64,000 nucleotides of DNA from Pelagibacterium montanilacus (GCF_003992665.1 NZ_RZMX01000025.1:1-64000), one strand, 5' to 3'; counted from the first letter of the stretch, positions 38,820-48,785 are shown. Made by a program: numbers and translations. Notes: generated from the sequence alone by a model not told the origin.

Positions 38820-41367
38820 CCTCGCCGATCCCCGCCTGCAGGCTCGCCTTGTCGTAAGGCTTGCCCACGCGCGGCGCATCGGCATGAATCACGGGGAAGT
38901 CCACGCCCTCTGTATAGCCTGAGGCAAAGACCAGAGGCACGCCCTTCTCCACGAGCACGTCCGCGATCGCAAAGCTTGTCTCCGAGCCCAGATTGACGTC
39001 GAGCACGGCAAAGCCGAAATCCCTGTGCGAAATGAGCTTGAGCGCCTGGTCCACGTTCGAGCACAGGCTCACTTCCCTGAACCCCATGTCCCCCAGAATC
39101 GCTTCGCAATCCATGGCGATGATGATGTTGTCCTCGACCAGCAGAACCGGCCCCTCGATCGCCTGGATCGACGCCCTGTCCGCGGTCGCGGCCCGGACGG
39201 CGCCCTTTTCCGAGCGCTCGGGCGCGTCGGCCACATGCTCGGGTGCGATCTCGAACTTGGCGGTCAGCCCTTCGAGCCGAAAATCCATATCCACACTTCC
39301 TCCCAAATCGTGGGTGACCGACCGTTCGATGACCAGTGTCCCAAAGCCCTGCCGATCGGGCGCCTTGACCGGGGGGCCGTCCCGCTCGACCCAGTCGATG
39401 CTCACGCCGCCATATTCGGTCAGCGCGATGGTGACCGTCACCCGGCCGCGCCTGTCGCACAACGCCCCGTATTTCGCGGAATTGGTCGTGAGCTCGTGCA
39501 TGACCAGCGCAAGCGCCGAGAAGGCCTGCGGCTTGAGCCCTACATCGGGCCCCTTGACCGAAACCCGCCCGGCCTTGTCGGCCAGATAGGCGGCCGTTTC
39601 GTTGTCGATCAATTCGTGCAGCGATCCGGCCGACCATTGCTTTTGGGTGAGCTGGTCGTGAGCCCGGGCCAGGGCCTGCACGCGTTCATCGAGCGTCTGG
39701 ACGAACTCTTCGGTCGTCCGGGCCGGATTGCGCACCTGCTTGATCAGGCCCCGGATCAGCCCCAGAATGTTGCGCACCCTGTGATTGAGTTCGGCGATCA
39801 ACAGATCCTGGCGCTGCTGGGCGGCCTTGCGCTCGGTCTCGATCAAATCTGTGTGCTTGAGCACGACTTCCAGAAGCGTCACCCGCAGCGCGTCGGCAAG
39901 CCGGATCTGGCTGGCCTGCCAGGGTTCGCTCTGGCCCTTGACCTCGGTCTGCCAGGCTTCAAAGCTCTTGCGCGGCGTCAGCCGCTCGCCATTGGGCCCC
40001 AGTGAGACTGGCTTTTCAGGATTGCCCGCCCAATTGACTGTCCGCACCACTTCCTTGCGGAAGAACACGAGATAGTCTCGCGGCCGGCGTGATATGGGAA
40101 TGGCCAGCAGCCCCGAGGCCAGCGGCGCGAACTCGGCTGCCGGCGGAAACACGCTCGAAAGGTTGTGGGTCGCATAGATCGAATTGGACGTGGTGCGATT
40201 GAGGAAATTGACCAGCGTATCGAACTGGGCGCGCGTGGGCGTGGACTGCCAGAGCTCGACTTCCCCGTCCACCACCATGCCGATGCCATTGCAGTCCACC
40301 AGCGCACACATCTCCTCAAACATCGCCGAAAGCTGGGAGACGGGGCCCTGATCGGGTTCCGGACCCACGCTGCGCAGCACCTTGTGGTGGAAGTCGTGAG
40401 CCCGCTGCTCGGCCTCGATCTCGGCGTCCCGGATGCGGGCGTCGAGCGCAAGCGAGAACATCTGGCCCACCAGCTCGGCGCCCGTGCGAACGGGAAAGGG
40501 CACCCGCCGCGCCGACATGTGATGGCAGGCCACCAGCCCCCAGAGCTGCCCGCGCACCACAATCGAGACCGACATGGAGGCGCCCACGCCCATGTTCTTG
40601 AGATACTCGATATGGATCGGGGAGACCGAACGCAGAACCGAGGTCGAAAGGTCGATCGGCATGCCGTCGGGACTGAATTCGGGGATGATGGGGATCGATT
40701 CCCCATGCACGTCGGCAATCACCCGTATCAGGTTGCGCTTGTAGAGTTCGCGGGCCTGCCGGGGGATGTCGGAAGCGGGATAGCGCAGGCCCAGAAAGGG
40801 CTCGAGATCGGCGCGCTTGGCCTCCGCGACAACCTCCCCGCCCTCGTCATGCATGAACTTGTAGACCATCACCCGGTCGAAACCGGTCAGCGCCTTGATG
40901 AGGCGGGCACCCGCCTGACAGACCTGATCGGTGGTCCGCGCGCCCTGCAGGCGGCTCACGATGCGGCGCACCATGGAATCATTGTTGCCCGCACCGGGCT
41001 GGGCCGGCTCGCATTCGATGACCACCAGCGAACCCGACACGTGCACCGCCACGTCGCAGAGGCGCCCGTCCTCGATCAGGCGCAGCCCGAAGGCGCGCTC
41101 CACATCGTCGGGGCCCACCAGATACTGGACGTGGTTGCGCACCGCGTGCACGAAGTCCGAATGTGCGCTGGCGCTCAGCGGCATGCCGATCATGTCCTCG
41201 GGCCGGACGCCGAACCACCCCTGGGCGTTCTCGGACACATACTGGACGATCCAGTCATGCGACACAGCAACCAGCACGCCGAAGGCCTGGATCTTGCCCA
41301 ACCTGTGGATGGGTTCGCGGTCGCAATTGGTAAGATCGACTTTTGTGGGGACTGTGTGCTGGTTCAT
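38797..41367 (-). CDS. bphP: Bacteriophytochrome with HWE histidine kinase and fused receiver domain
   Basis: 856-aa red/far-red photoreceptor kinase. PAS-2 (about 10-115) carries the biliverdin-binding Cys15 in LTNCDREPIHRLG. GAF (about 140-310) has the signature RYPASDIPRQA with Asp200, and CHHMS at 281-285. The PHY domain (about 330-505) holds the tongue motif PRKSFEAW at 465-472. The HWE kinase has phospho-acceptor His529 in ELNHRVRNILG, N-box HELTTNSAKYG (624-634) and WVERDGPPV. A receiver domain (about 740-850) follows, with Asp790 in AVLDVNLG and the conserved Lys in GKPYD. ATG 41367 overlaps the last base of bphO; the ORF's upstream part is the bphO region. It likely signals through the fused receiver. 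Confidence 0.93.
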   Translation of the reverse strand: MNQHTVPTKVDLTNCDREPIHRLGKIQAFGVLVAVSHDWIVQYVSENAQGWFGVRPEDMIGMPLSASAHSDFVHAVRNHVQYLVGPDDVERAFGLRLIEDGRLCDVAVHVSGSLVVIECEPAQPGAGNNDSMVRRIVSRLQGARTTDQVCQAGARLIKALTGFDRVMVYKFMHDEGGEVVAEAKRADLEPFLGLRYPASDIPRQARELYKRNLIRVIADVHGESIPIIPEFSPDGMPIDLSTSVLRSVSPIHIEYLKNMGVGASMSVSIVVRGQLWGLVACHHMSARRVPFPVRTGAELVGQMFSLALDARIRDAEIEAEQRAHDFHHKVLRSVGPEPDQGPVSQLSAMFEEMCALVDCNGIGMVVDGEVELWQSTPTRAQFDTLVNFLNRTTSNSIYATHNLSSVFPPAAEFAPLASGLLAIPISRRPRDYLVFFRKEVVRTVNWAGNPEKPVSLGPNGERLTPRKSFEAWQTEVKGQSEPWQASQIRLADALRVTLLEVVLKHTDLIETERKAAQQRQDLLIAELNHRVRNILGLIRGLIKQVRNPARTTEEFVQTLDERVQALARAHDQLTQKQWSAGSLHELIDNETAAYLADKAGRVSVKGPDVGLKPQAFSALALVMHELTTNSAKYGALCDRRGRVTVTIALTEYGGVSIDWVERDGPPVKAPDRQGFGTLVIERSVTHDLGGSVDMDFRLEGLTAKFEIAPEHVADAPERSEKGAVRAATADRASIQAIEGPVLLVEDNIIIAMDCEAILGDMGFREVSLCSNVDQALKLISHRDFGFAVLDVNLGSETSFAIADVLVEKGVPLVFASGYTEGVDFPVIHADAPRVGKPYDKASLQAGIGEAIAARKP

Positions 41368-41948
41368 TATCCGACCGAAGCGAGAGCGGCGCGCGAGGGG
41401 AAGGGTGCCGACCCTGCAAAGAGTTTGAAGACCGCGTTGGCCGCGGCGATGGCTGCCGCCATCTCCGCGCCCGACAGGCGGGCCGCATCCAGTGCGGCGA
41501 CGAAGCGCGGCCAGAGATTGGTGTATCGGCCGTGCGAAAGGAACGAGGATGCAGACTGCGAGAGCGTTTCGGGAACCGCGCGCGCCAGCATCTTGCCCCC
41601 GAGCCGTGACCCTTCGAGCACATAGGCTATGCCCCAAAGCGCACCGACATTGTGTTCGGGCGCATCCAGACCGCTGGCATTGGAAAGGGACGCGGCAAGG
41701 GCGGGCTGGGCAAGCTCGAGCTGGCAGAGATCGCTCGCGAGCGCGTCACGACGGCTGCGCTCGGACCAGTCGGTGAGCAGCATGCCCACGCCATTGCTTT
41801 CCAGATGGCGCTCAAGCGCAGGTACGAGACCTGCCTGCCAGAGCAGGAAGTCGCAATACCGCGATCGGCTGGACAGATCGATATCGAGTGCATCGAGTTG
41901 TCCATGCATGTGAGTGGTGGCGGCCCGAAGGGCCATTCTGTTGCTCAT
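41367..41948 (-). CDS. bphO: Biliverdin-producing heme oxygenase BphO
   Basis: 193-aa heme oxygenase. The heme-ligand His is probably His15 in ATTHMHGQLDAL, and the distal helix motif is GALWGIAYVLEGSRLGGKML. It opens heme to biliverdin IX, the chromophore of bacteriophytochromes, and iron is released. The stop codon overlaps the bphP start by 1 nt, so chromophore and apoprotein are made from one message. A role in iron uptake from heme is less likely because no heme transport genes are near. Confidence 0.92.
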   Translation of the reverse strand: MSNRMALRAATTHMHGQLDALDIDLSSRSRYCDFLLWQAGLVPALERHLESNGVGMLLTDWSERSRRDALASDLCQLELAQPALAASLSNASGLDAPEHNVGALWGIAYVLEGSRLGGKMLARAVPETLSQSASSFLSHGRYTNLWPRFVAALDAARLSGAEMAAAIAAANAVFKLFAGSAPFPSRAALASVG

Positions 41949-42116
41949 CGCGCCTTTATCTCGAGCGCCCCCACGCTGAACACTATGGGGATTCGGCCTC
42001 TAACGATAGGGCCTTACGCGATCGGCAACGCCCTCAACGGCACTTTGAACGCCTCGCCGCCTCCGATGTTCCCGCGCCGGATAGGCGGTATCGTGATTTT
42101 TGAGCAGGTGTGGGGT

Positions 42117-43133
42117 TTACGCACCGCCTTCGGGTGTGGCGGGTACAGACGCATCAGAGCCACCGAACGGAGAAAGCAGCCCGCCGAAAAATCCGCCCAC
42201 CGCGCCGTTGATCGCTTCGCTGCGCTGGGCGAGTTCGGCTTCGGCCTGCGCCTTGCGCTCGGCCGCCGCCGCCTGGCGGGCCTTGCTGTCCGCCTCACGG
42301 TTGAGCGCAAGCCGGATCGCCTCGGCATCTTCGGCCTGCTTGCTCATGAACGCATTGACGATCCGCTGGTCGGCGACCACCGCAGGGCATTGTCCGCCCA
42401 TCGAGGCCGCGGCGGACGCGGCGCTGGGCTCGCGGAACACGTACCGCCCCTCGCACACGTCCCAGGATGGGGGCCGGTTGGCGACCTCGAAAAAGTCGTA
42501 GCCCTCCTTGAGGTTCATCCAGAACTCCATATGCGGGCTGTCCTTGTGACGGGCGATATTGGCAGGCGTCATCCGGAAGGGAAAAATCTGGACCTCGAAG
42601 CTGCGCTGCCCGCCCGAGAAGGCCTCGCGGGCCAGGGCGTAGATTTCGGTGATCTGATCGTCTTCCATGGCATAGCAGCCCGCCGACGAGCACGCCCCGT
42701 GAACCATCAGATGGCTGCCGGTCCGCCCGTGGGCCCTGTCGAACTTGTTGGGAAACCCGAGGTTGAAGGCGAGATAGTAATTCGAGCGCGGGTTCATCAG
42801 GCCCGGGGTGATGGTGTAGAATCCTTCAGGCGCCTGCCGGTCGCCCTCGGCCACCTTGGGCCCCAATTCGCCTGACCAGGTGCAGATTTCATAGGTCGTA
42901 AAGAGCTCGTACCGCCCGCTCGACGCCTGTTTCCAGACCTCGAGGACATTCTCTTCCTTGAAGATGCGGACCATCATCGCCGATTGCGGCGAGGACCCCA
43001 TCGCCGCCAGCTTGCCCTTGGCCTGGGCGCTCAGCGGCACGAGATGCCGTCCGTCCCCCTCGATCGGGGCACAGGCGCCAAGCACCACAATCATCATGAA
43101 CGCCAGCAGCGTCGCACCAATTGCTCGGATCAT
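42117..43133 (-). CDS. L,D-transpeptidase (YkuD) family lipoprotein
   Basis: 338 aa. A lipoprotein signal peptide ends in the lipobox VVLGAC. The YkuD domain (about 60-190) has the catalytic signature LMVHGACSSAGCYAM, with His and Cys at the usual spacing. The C-terminal part has an Ala/Glu-rich helix with RQAAAAERKAQAEAELAQ and a Gly-rich end. Enzymes of this murein-type group cross-link peptidoglycan or attach proteins to it in the periplasm. ATG 43133 gives a normal lipoprotein start; GTG 43139 is possible. It lies downstream of accA on the same strand. Confidence 0.9.
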   Translation of the reverse strand: MIRAIGATLLAFMMIVVLGACAPIEGDGRHLVPLSAQAKGKLAAMGSSPQSAMMVRIFKEENVLEVWKQASSGRYELFTTYEICTWSGELGPKVAEGDRQAPEGFYTITPGLMNPRSNYYLAFNLGFPNKFDRAHGRTGSHLMVHGACSSAGCYAMEDDQITEIYALAREAFSGGQRSFEVQIFPFRMTPANIARHKDSPHMEFWMNLKEGYDFFEVANRPPSWDVCEGRYVFREPSAASAAASMGGQCPAVVADQRIVNAFMSKQAEDAEAIRLALNREADSKARQAAAAERKAQAEAELAQRSEAINGAVGGFFGGLLSPFGGSDASVPATPEGGA

Positions 43134-43258
43134 CCACACAGGTCCGTCATTCCAGGAGTTGTCCCGGCCATGACTAGCACGGCATGGTTAAAGCTCCGGT
43201 AATACAAGGCTCATGGACGCGCAAAACCGGCGCGAATTGAACCAAATCCCGCTCACTT

Positions 43259-44218
43259 TCAGGTGAGGGCCGTTCCCATTGCAAGGAATTTCTCGCGCCG
43301 GTGCTCCCTGATTTCGAGCGGACCGCGCCCGTCGTCGAACTCCTCGAGGAATCGACCGATTTCCACGCGCGTCGCGGCCATCACCGTATCGGGATGCCGG
43401 TGCGCGCCGCCCACCGGTTCCTCGATGATCGTGTCGATGATCCCGAAATCCAGAAGGTCCTGCGCCGTGATCTTCATGTTGTTGGCCGCGTCCTGGGCCT
43501 TGCCTGCATCGCGCCAGAGGATCGAGGCTGCCCCTTCGGGCGAGATCACCGAGTAGACGGCGTGCTCGAGCATCACCACCTTGTTGGCCGTGGCGATCGC
43601 GATGGCCCCGCCAGAGCCACCCTCCCCGATCACGATCGCGATGTTTGGCACCCCGATCTCGAGGCATTTCTCGGTCGAGCGCGCGATGGCCTCGGCCTGG
43701 CCGCGCTCTTCGGCGCCGATCCCGGGATAGGCGCCCGCGGTATCCACGAACGAGACCACCGGCAGTCCGAACCGGTCCGCCATCTCCATCAGCCGTACGG
43801 CCTTGCGATAGCCCTCGGGTCGCGCCATGCCGAAATTGTGCTTGAGCCGGCTTTCGGTGTCGTTGCCCTTTTCCTGGCCCAGGATAGCGACCGGCCGGCC
43901 GTCAATGCGCCCGAAGCCGGCCTGGATGGCCGCATCGTCGGCATATTTCCGGTCCCCGGCCAGCGGCGTCCATTCGGTCACCAGCGCCCTCTGATAGTCC
44001 GAGAAATGGGGCCTGAGCGGATGGCGCGCCACCTGGGTCTTCTGCCAGGGGCTGAGCTTTTTGTAGACGTCGCGCAGCGCATCCTCGGCCCGCTGCTGCA
44101 GGCGCGTGACTTCCTCGCCGATCGAGACCGCATCGTCGGTCTGGGCGAGAGACTTGAGTTCCGCGATCTTGCCTTCGAGTTCGGCGACCGGCTTTTCGAA
44201 ATCGAGATAGGACTGCAT
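43259..44218 (-). CDS. accA: Acetyl-CoA carboxylase carboxyltransferase subunit alpha
   Basis: 319-aa alpha subunit of the carboxyltransferase that makes malonyl-CoA for fatty acid synthesis. Start [20 protein letters not shown] is typical. Conserved parts: [20 protein letters not shown], the oxyanion and CoA regions [20 protein letters not shown], and [21 protein letters not shown] 44218 is preferred; a longer frame upstream is the xerD shadow. It follows xerD by 118 nt. Confidence 0.96.
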   Translation of the reverse strand: MQSYLDFEKPVAELEGKIAELKSLAQTDDAVSIGEEVTRLQQRAEDALRDVYKKLSPWQKTQVARHPLRPHFSDYQRALVTEWTPLAGDRKYADDAAIQAGFGRIDGRPVAILGQEKGNDTESRLKHNFGMARPEGYRKAVRLMEMADRFGLPVVSFVDTAGAYPGIGAEERGQAEAIARSTEKCLEIGVPNIAIVIGEGGSGGAIAIATANKVVMLEHAVYSVISPEGAASILWRDAGKAQDAANNMKITAQDLLDFGIIDTIIEEPVGGAHRHPDTVMAATRVEIGRFLEEFDDGRGPLEIREHRREKFLAMGTALT

Positions 44219-44336
44219 GGACTCCGCCCGGCTGGGAAAGATGCCTTCGATTAGCGTCCGGGGGCCGGCGGGCGCAAGCCCGGCCTCAAGGGCCTCCCGA
44301 AAGGTCGCGGGAAAGTGTCGATTAGGGGCCCTCTTG

Positions 44337-45260
44337 TCAAGAACCGCGGCCCGAGAGCGGGTGATGGGTTTCGAGCAGCTCCCGCAAATGCCGATCCAGC
44401 ACATGGGTATAGATCTGGGTCGTGGCGATGTCGGAATGGCCCAGCAGCATCTGCACGACCCGCAAATCGGCGCCGTTCTGGAGCAGATGGCTGGCAAAGG
44501 CGTGCCGCAGGACGTGGGGAGAAACCCGCCCCGCCCCGATCCCTGCCCGCGCCGCCAGCCCCTTGAGATCGCGTGCGAACACCTGCCGGGCGATATGGCC
44601 CGAACGCCCCTGGGCGGGGAACATGTACCGCCCCTCGTCCTGGCGCGCCCGCCAGGCAACCAGCGCATCCCGGGCCCGATCGTTGAGCGGAACCACCCTC
44701 TCCTTGCCGCCCTTGCCCGCGACCGTGAGATAGCTCGCGTCGCGCATCAGCGCCGCCCGTTCGAGCGCCACGAGCTCGCTCACGCGCAATCCCGTGCCAT
44801 AAAGCAACTCGAGCAGCACGTAGAGGCGCTCGGCCCTCAGCCGCGCCTCGGCATCGGCGCCTTCGTCCGCAGCTTCGGCTTCGGCACGCTCGAGCAGGGC
44901 CGACACATCCTCGATCGAAAGCACCTTGGGCAGCGCCCGGCGCGGCTTGGGGGCCGAAACGATACGGGTGGGATCATCCCCGCGCATCCCTTCGGCGAGC
45001 AGGAACCTGTGGAACTGGCGCACCGCGCTCAGCCTGCGCGCGCTCGAGGACGCGGCCAGCCCCTGGGCGTCGAGCCCGGCGATATAGTCGGCTACATCGT
45101 CCTTGGACGCCGAGCGCGCGGCCCGGCTCCGCGTGCCGAGAAACTCCAGGTAATCAAGCAGATCGCGCTCGTATGCCGCAATCGTATTGGCCGCCGCACC
45201 ACGCTCGGCGCTCATCATCTCGAGAAACGCGTCCACGAGATGGCCGTCGGATCCGCTCAT
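44337..45260 (-). CDS. xerD: Site-specific tyrosine recombinase XerD
   Basis: 307-aa recombinase that, with XerC, resolves chromosome dimers at dif. The N-terminal SAM-like domain runs to about residue 100. Catalytic residues are Arg in [12 protein letters not shown], Lys in [13 protein letters not shown], His-x-x-Arg in [18 protein letters not shown], His in [15 protein letters not shown] and Tyr in IYTH. ATG 45260 overlaps the stop of a small upstream gene (ATGA). No integrase-type neighbours, so this is the housekeeping copy. Confidence 0.94.
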   Translation of the reverse strand: MSGSDGHLVDAFLEMMSAERGAAANTIAAYERDLLDYLEFLGTRSRAARSASKDDVADYIAGLDAQGLAASSSARRLSAVRQFHRFLLAEGMRGDDPTRIVSAPKPRRALPKVLSIEDVSALLERAEAEAADEGADAEARLRAERLYVLLELLYGTGLRVSELVALERAALMRDASYLTVAGKGGKERVVPLNDRARDALVAWRARQDEGRYMFPAQGRSGHIARQVFARDLKGLAARAGIGAGRVSPHVLRHAFASHLLQNGADLRVVQMLLGHSDIATTQIYTHVLDRHLRELLETHHPLSGRGS

Positions 45261-45412
45261 TGATTTTCGGAGGAAAAGATCTGCTGGGTCGGCACGCGTA
45301 CCGTCACCTCGCGCTCGCGCGGCTCCACGAGCGCCGAGAGCGCGAACATGCCCGCGTACACGAGGCCGGCAAGGAAAGCGAGGGCGACGATGAGGCGAAA
45401 GAGCGTTGGCAT
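45257..45412 (-). CDS. 51-aa single-span membrane protein upstream of xerD
   Basis: Short protein with one hydrophobic helix, LFRLIVALAFLAGLVYAGMFAL, then a charged tail LVEPREREVTVRVPTQQIF. Its stop overlaps the xerD start by 3 nt (ATGA), which implies coupled translation. Small genes of this kind stand before xerD in many relatives and are sometimes mislabelled histidine kinase. Function unknown. Confidence 0.72.
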   Translation of the reverse strand: MPTLFRLIVALAFLAGLVYAGMFALSALVEPREREVTVRVPTQQIFSSENQ

Positions 45413-45559
45413 GGGGCGACGGTCGATGGAAACAACGCCCGTTTGTCCCAGATTTGCCTCCTCCCCGCAAGCGTAAGCGCTCCCCCTGCCCCCAGCGCGC
45501 GCTTGACAAGACGTGGCGGCACGGGTTTGAACGGGCGGCCTGCTGCGCACGAGAGGGAC

Positions 45560-46147
45560 ATGGGACACAAAGCCGCCCGGACGGTCATCGAAAGCGAGAT
45601 CGTGCGCCGACTGGAGGGCCGCCCCATCGTGCTGATCGGCATGATGGGCGCCGGCAAGACCACCGTCGGGCGCCGGCTGGCCAGCCGGCTCGGGCTCGAT
45701 TTCGTCGATTCCGATGCCGAGATCGAATCCGCTGCGGCCATGACCATCCCCGAGATTTTCGCCGCCCATGGCGAGGAGGAGTTCCGCGCCGGGGAAGCCC
45801 GCGTCATCGCCCGGCTCCTGCGCGAGCATCAGGGCGTGATCGCCACGGGCGGCGGCGCTTTCATGAACCCCCAGACCCGCGAGCAGATCGCCGAACTGGG
45901 CGTCTCGGTCTGGATCAAGGCCGATTTCGAGCTGCTTTTTGCCCGGGTCTCCAAACGGCCCACCCGCCCGCTGCTGCGCACGCCCGACCCCCGCGGCACG
46001 CTCAAATCGCTGATCGATGCGCGCTATCCCACCTACGGGCTGGCCGACATCACCATCCTTTCACGCGACGTGCCCCACGACACCGTCGTCGCCGACCTCA
46101 TCGCCGAACTCGCCGGCTTTCTCGATATCGAGCCCGACCATGACTGA
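45560..46147 (+). CDS. aroK: Shikimate kinase
   Basis: 195-aa kinase of aromatic amino acid synthesis. Walker A IVLIGMMGAGKTTVGRRLA, shikimate-binding DFVDSDAEIE, ATGGGAFMNPQTRE, and the lid region RPTRPLLRTPDPRGTL. It starts at ATG 45560 after GAGAGGGAC. A TTGACA at 45503-45508 with a weak TTTGAA 17 nt later may be its promoter. It overlaps aroB by 8 nt. Confidence 0.95.
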   Translation: MGHKAARTVIESEIVRRLEGRPIVLIGMMGAGKTTVGRRLASRLGLDFVDSDAEIESAAAMTIPEIFAAHGEEEFRAGEARVIARLLREHQGVIATGGGAFMNPQTREQIAELGVSVWIKADFELLFARVSKRPTRPLLRTPDPRGTLKSLIDARYPTYGLADITILSRDVPHDTVVADLIAELAGFLDIEPDHD

Positions 46148-47255
46148 CAGCACCGCTGCCCGGATCGTTCCGGTCGAACTGGGCGATCGCCGCTACGAGA
46201 TCGTGATCTCGCCCACCGCCATCGATGAGGCGGGAGACCGTCTCGCAAAGCTTGCCCCCGGCGCGCGCTTCGGCATCGTGACCGACGAAAACGTGGCCCG
46301 GACCCAGCTCCCGCGCCTCCAGCACGCCCTCACCCAGGCTGGCCTCGCCCACGAGACGATCGTTTTGCCCGCGGGAGAATCCACCAAGTCCTGGGCTCAG
46401 CTTCAGGCGGTGGTCGACGGGCTGATCGCGGCCCGGCTCGAGCGCCGGGACCTCGTCATCGCCCTTGGGGGCGGCGTTATCGGGGATCTTGCCGGGTTTG
46501 CCGCCGCCATCACGCGCCGGGGGATGGATTTCGTCCAGATCCCCACCTCCCTTCTCGCCCAGGTCGATTCCTCGGTCGGGGGCAAGACCGGCATCAATTC
46601 GGTCCACGGCAAGAATCTGGTAGGCGCCTTCCATCAGCCGCGCCTCGTCCTTGCCGATCTCGGGGCCCTCGATACCCTGCCCCAGCGCCAGTTCCGGTCC
46701 GGCTACGCGGAAGTGGCCAAATATGGCCTGATCGACGATGCCGGGTTCTTCTTCTGGCTCGAGGCCAACTGGCGCGATATCTTTGAGGGGGGTCCGGCGC
46801 GGGCCGACGCGATCGCGCGCGCGTGCGCGGCCAAGGCCCGTGTGGTCGCCGCCGACGAGACCGAGCAGGGCGCAAGGGCTCTGCTCAACCTGGGCCACAC
46901 CTTCGGCCATGCCCTCGAAAAGGCCACCGGGTATTCCGATCGCCTGCTCCACGGCGAGGGCGTGGCGATCGGCATGGCGCTCGCCCACCGGTTTTCCGCC
47001 AGCCTCGGACTGTGCACCTCCCAGGACGCGGGCCGGGTCGAGGCGCATTTGAAAACCGTCGGGCTTCCCACTATACTCGCCGACATTCCCGGACAACTGC
47101 CTCCAACCGATGCCCTCATGGACATGATCGCGCAGGACAAGAAAGTCTCTCGCGGCGCGCTGACGTTCATTCTCACGCGCGGGATCGGACACTCATTTAT
47201 TGCACGCGATGTCGACCCGGGCGCCGTCGCCAGTTTCCTTGAGGACCAACGCTAA
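46140..47255 (+). CDS. aroB: 3-dehydroquinate synthase
   Basis: 371-aa NAD- and zinc-dependent enzyme of the shikimate pathway. Visible are GGGVIGDLAGFAAAITRRG, PTSLLAQVDSSVGGKTGIN, the metal-site region with LLNLGHTFGHALEKATGY and LLHGEGVAIGMALAH. ATG 46140 lies within the end of aroK, indicating coupling. It overlaps the next gene by 1 nt. Confidence 0.96.
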   Translation: MTDSTAARIVPVELGDRRYEIVISPTAIDEAGDRLAKLAPGARFGIVTDENVARTQLPRLQHALTQAGLAHETIVLPAGESTKSWAQLQAVVDGLIAARLERRDLVIALGGGVIGDLAGFAAAITRRGMDFVQIPTSLLAQVDSSVGGKTGINSVHGKNLVGAFHQPRLVLADLGALDTLPQRQFRSGYAEVAKYGLIDDAGFFFWLEANWRDIFEGGPARADAIARACAAKARVVAADETEQGARALLNLGHTFGHALEKATGYSDRLLHGEGVAIGMALAHRFSASLGLCTSQDAGRVEAHLKTVGLPTILADIPGQLPPTDALMDMIAQDKKVSRGALTFILTRGIGHSFIARDVDPGAVASFLEDQR

Positions 47256-48535
47256 TGGACGCAGCCTTCTGGTTGTCTGTCGCCGCGATCGTCACCCTTC
47301 TTGGCGTGAGCTTCTTTTTTTCGGGCTCGGAAACGGCCCTGACCGCAGCTTCGCGGGCACGCATGCACCATCTCGCCAAGAGCGGGAACAAGCGCGCCGG
47401 GCTGGTGGAAAAGCTCACCATCGAGCGCGAGCGCCTCATCGGCGCAATCCTTTTGGGCAACAACGTCGTTAACATTCTCGCTTCGACCCTGGCCGCGTCC
47501 GTGCTGATCCAGATTTTCGGGGAAGCGGGCATCGTCTACGCCACCATCGCGATGACCGCGGCGGTCGTCGTGTTCTCGGAAGTTCTGCCCAAGACCCTTG
47601 CGCTCATGCGGCCCGACGCGTTCGCCATGGTGGTGGCGCCCGCCATCCGCATGATCGTCTTCCTGTTCGCGCCCATCACCGGCACCGTCCAGATGATCGT
47701 CAACACCATCCTTAAGGGCTTCGGGCTCGACGCCGACAAGGCCAGCGCAGTCTCGGGACACGAGGAGTTGCGCGGCACGGTGGATTTCCTCCACGCCGAG
47801 GGCGAGGTGTTCAAGCACGACCGCGACATGCTCGGCGGCATTCTCGACCTGCACGAGCTCGAGGTTTCCGACGTCATGGTGCATCGCACCCGCATGCTCG
47901 CGCTCGATGCGGACATGCCGACCGCCGATCTGGTGTCCGCCGTGCTCGAAAGCCCCTATACCCGCGTGCCGCTCTACCGCGAGCGCCAGGACAACATCGT
48001 GGGCATCGTCCACGCCAAGGACCTTCTGCGCGCACTGATGAAAGTGGGGGGCGACCCAGAAAAGGTCAACGTCACCAAGATCGCCTTCAAGCCCTGGTTC
48101 GTGCCCGACACCACCTCGGTCCAGGCCCAGCTCAACGCCTTTCTCAAGCGCAAGCTCCACTTCGCTCTGGTCGTGGATGAATATGGCGAGGTCCAGGGCC
48201 TGATCACGCTCGAGGACATCCTCGAGGAAATCGTGGGCGACATCGCCGACGAGCACGATACCGTCATGCAGGGGCTGACCAAGCAGGCCGACGGCTCCTA
48301 CGTCATCGACGGCCAGCTCCCGATCCGCGACCTCAACCGCGCGCTGGACTGGAACCTGCCCGACGAGGAAGCCAACACCATCGCGGGCCTCGTGATCCAG
48401 GAAGCCAAGCTGATCCCCGAGCAGGGCGCCCAGTTCACCTTCCACAATCTGCGCTTCAAGGTGCTGCGCAAGACCCATAACCGGATCACCCAGCTCCGGG
48501 TCACCCCGCTGGGCCCCGACACCGTCAGCTCCTGA
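47255..48535 (+). CDS. HlyC/CorC family protein (DUF21-CBS-CBS-CorC_HlyC)
   Basis: 426 aa. An N-terminal DUF21/CNNM membrane domain with about four spans (FSGSETALTAASRARMHHLA is its hallmark), two CBS domains (about 210-330, MVHRTRMLALDADMPTADLV and VVDEYGEVQGLITLEDILEE), and a C-terminal CorC_HlyC domain. Relatives act in magnesium or cobalt handling or are unassigned. It sits directly after aroB, overlapping by 1 nt. Its 3' end overlaps the convergent bolA by 11 nt. Confidence 0.92.
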   Translation: MDAAFWLSVAAIVTLLGVSFFFSGSETALTAASRARMHHLAKSGNKRAGLVEKLTIERERLIGAILLGNNVVNILASTLAASVLIQIFGEAGIVYATIAMTAAVVVFSEVLPKTLALMRPDAFAMVVAPAIRMIVFLFAPITGTVQMIVNTILKGFGLDADKASAVSGHEELRGTVDFLHAEGEVFKHDRDMLGGILDLHELEVSDVMVHRTRMLALDADMPTADLVSAVLESPYTRVPLYRERQDNIVGIVHAKDLLRALMKVGGDPEKVNVTKIAFKPWFVPDTTSVQAQLNAFLKRKLHFALVVDEYGEVQGLITLEDILEEIVGDIADEHDTVMQGLTKQADGSYVIDGQLPIRDLNRALDWNLPDEEANTIAGLVIQEAKLIPEQGAQFTFHNLRFKVLRKTHNRITQLRVTPLGPDTVSS

Positions 48536-48785
48536 CCACCTCGATCGCCAGCGCATGCACCCCGGCGCGGAACTGGGGTGCGAGCGCGGCGTTGATCGCG
48601 CGATGCTGGCCGACCCGGCTCAGGCCCTCGAGCCTGGGGCTCGAAATCCGGACGCGGAAATGGGTTTCGCCCCCTTCCCGCCATCCTTGGTGCCCACGGT
48701 GACGGTCGGATTCGTCGATGACCTCGAGCAGGTCGGGCACGAATTGGTCAGCCAGGGTCTGCTCGATGCTCTCGCGCACGCTCAT
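48525..48785 (-). CDS. bolA: BolA family protein
   Basis: 86-aa BolA domain: N-terminal helix VRESIEQTLADQFVPDLLEV, then HFRVRISSPRLEGLSRVGQHRAINAAL with the conserved His that binds an Fe-S cluster together with a monothiol glutaredoxin. BolA proteins act in iron-sulfur trafficking and stress morphology. It is divergent from the J-domain gene, the usual arrangement in Hyphomicrobiales. Confidence 0.94.
   Translation of the reverse strand: MSVRESIEQTLADQFVPDLLEVIDESDRHRGHQGWREGGETHFRVRISSPRLEGLSRVGQHRAINAALAPQFRAGVHALAIEVVRS

Noticed and set aside
44337-45260. Phage or island integrase
   Set aside because: The tyrosine recombinase is in the conserved xerD-accA neighbourhood, so it is the housekeeping XerD.
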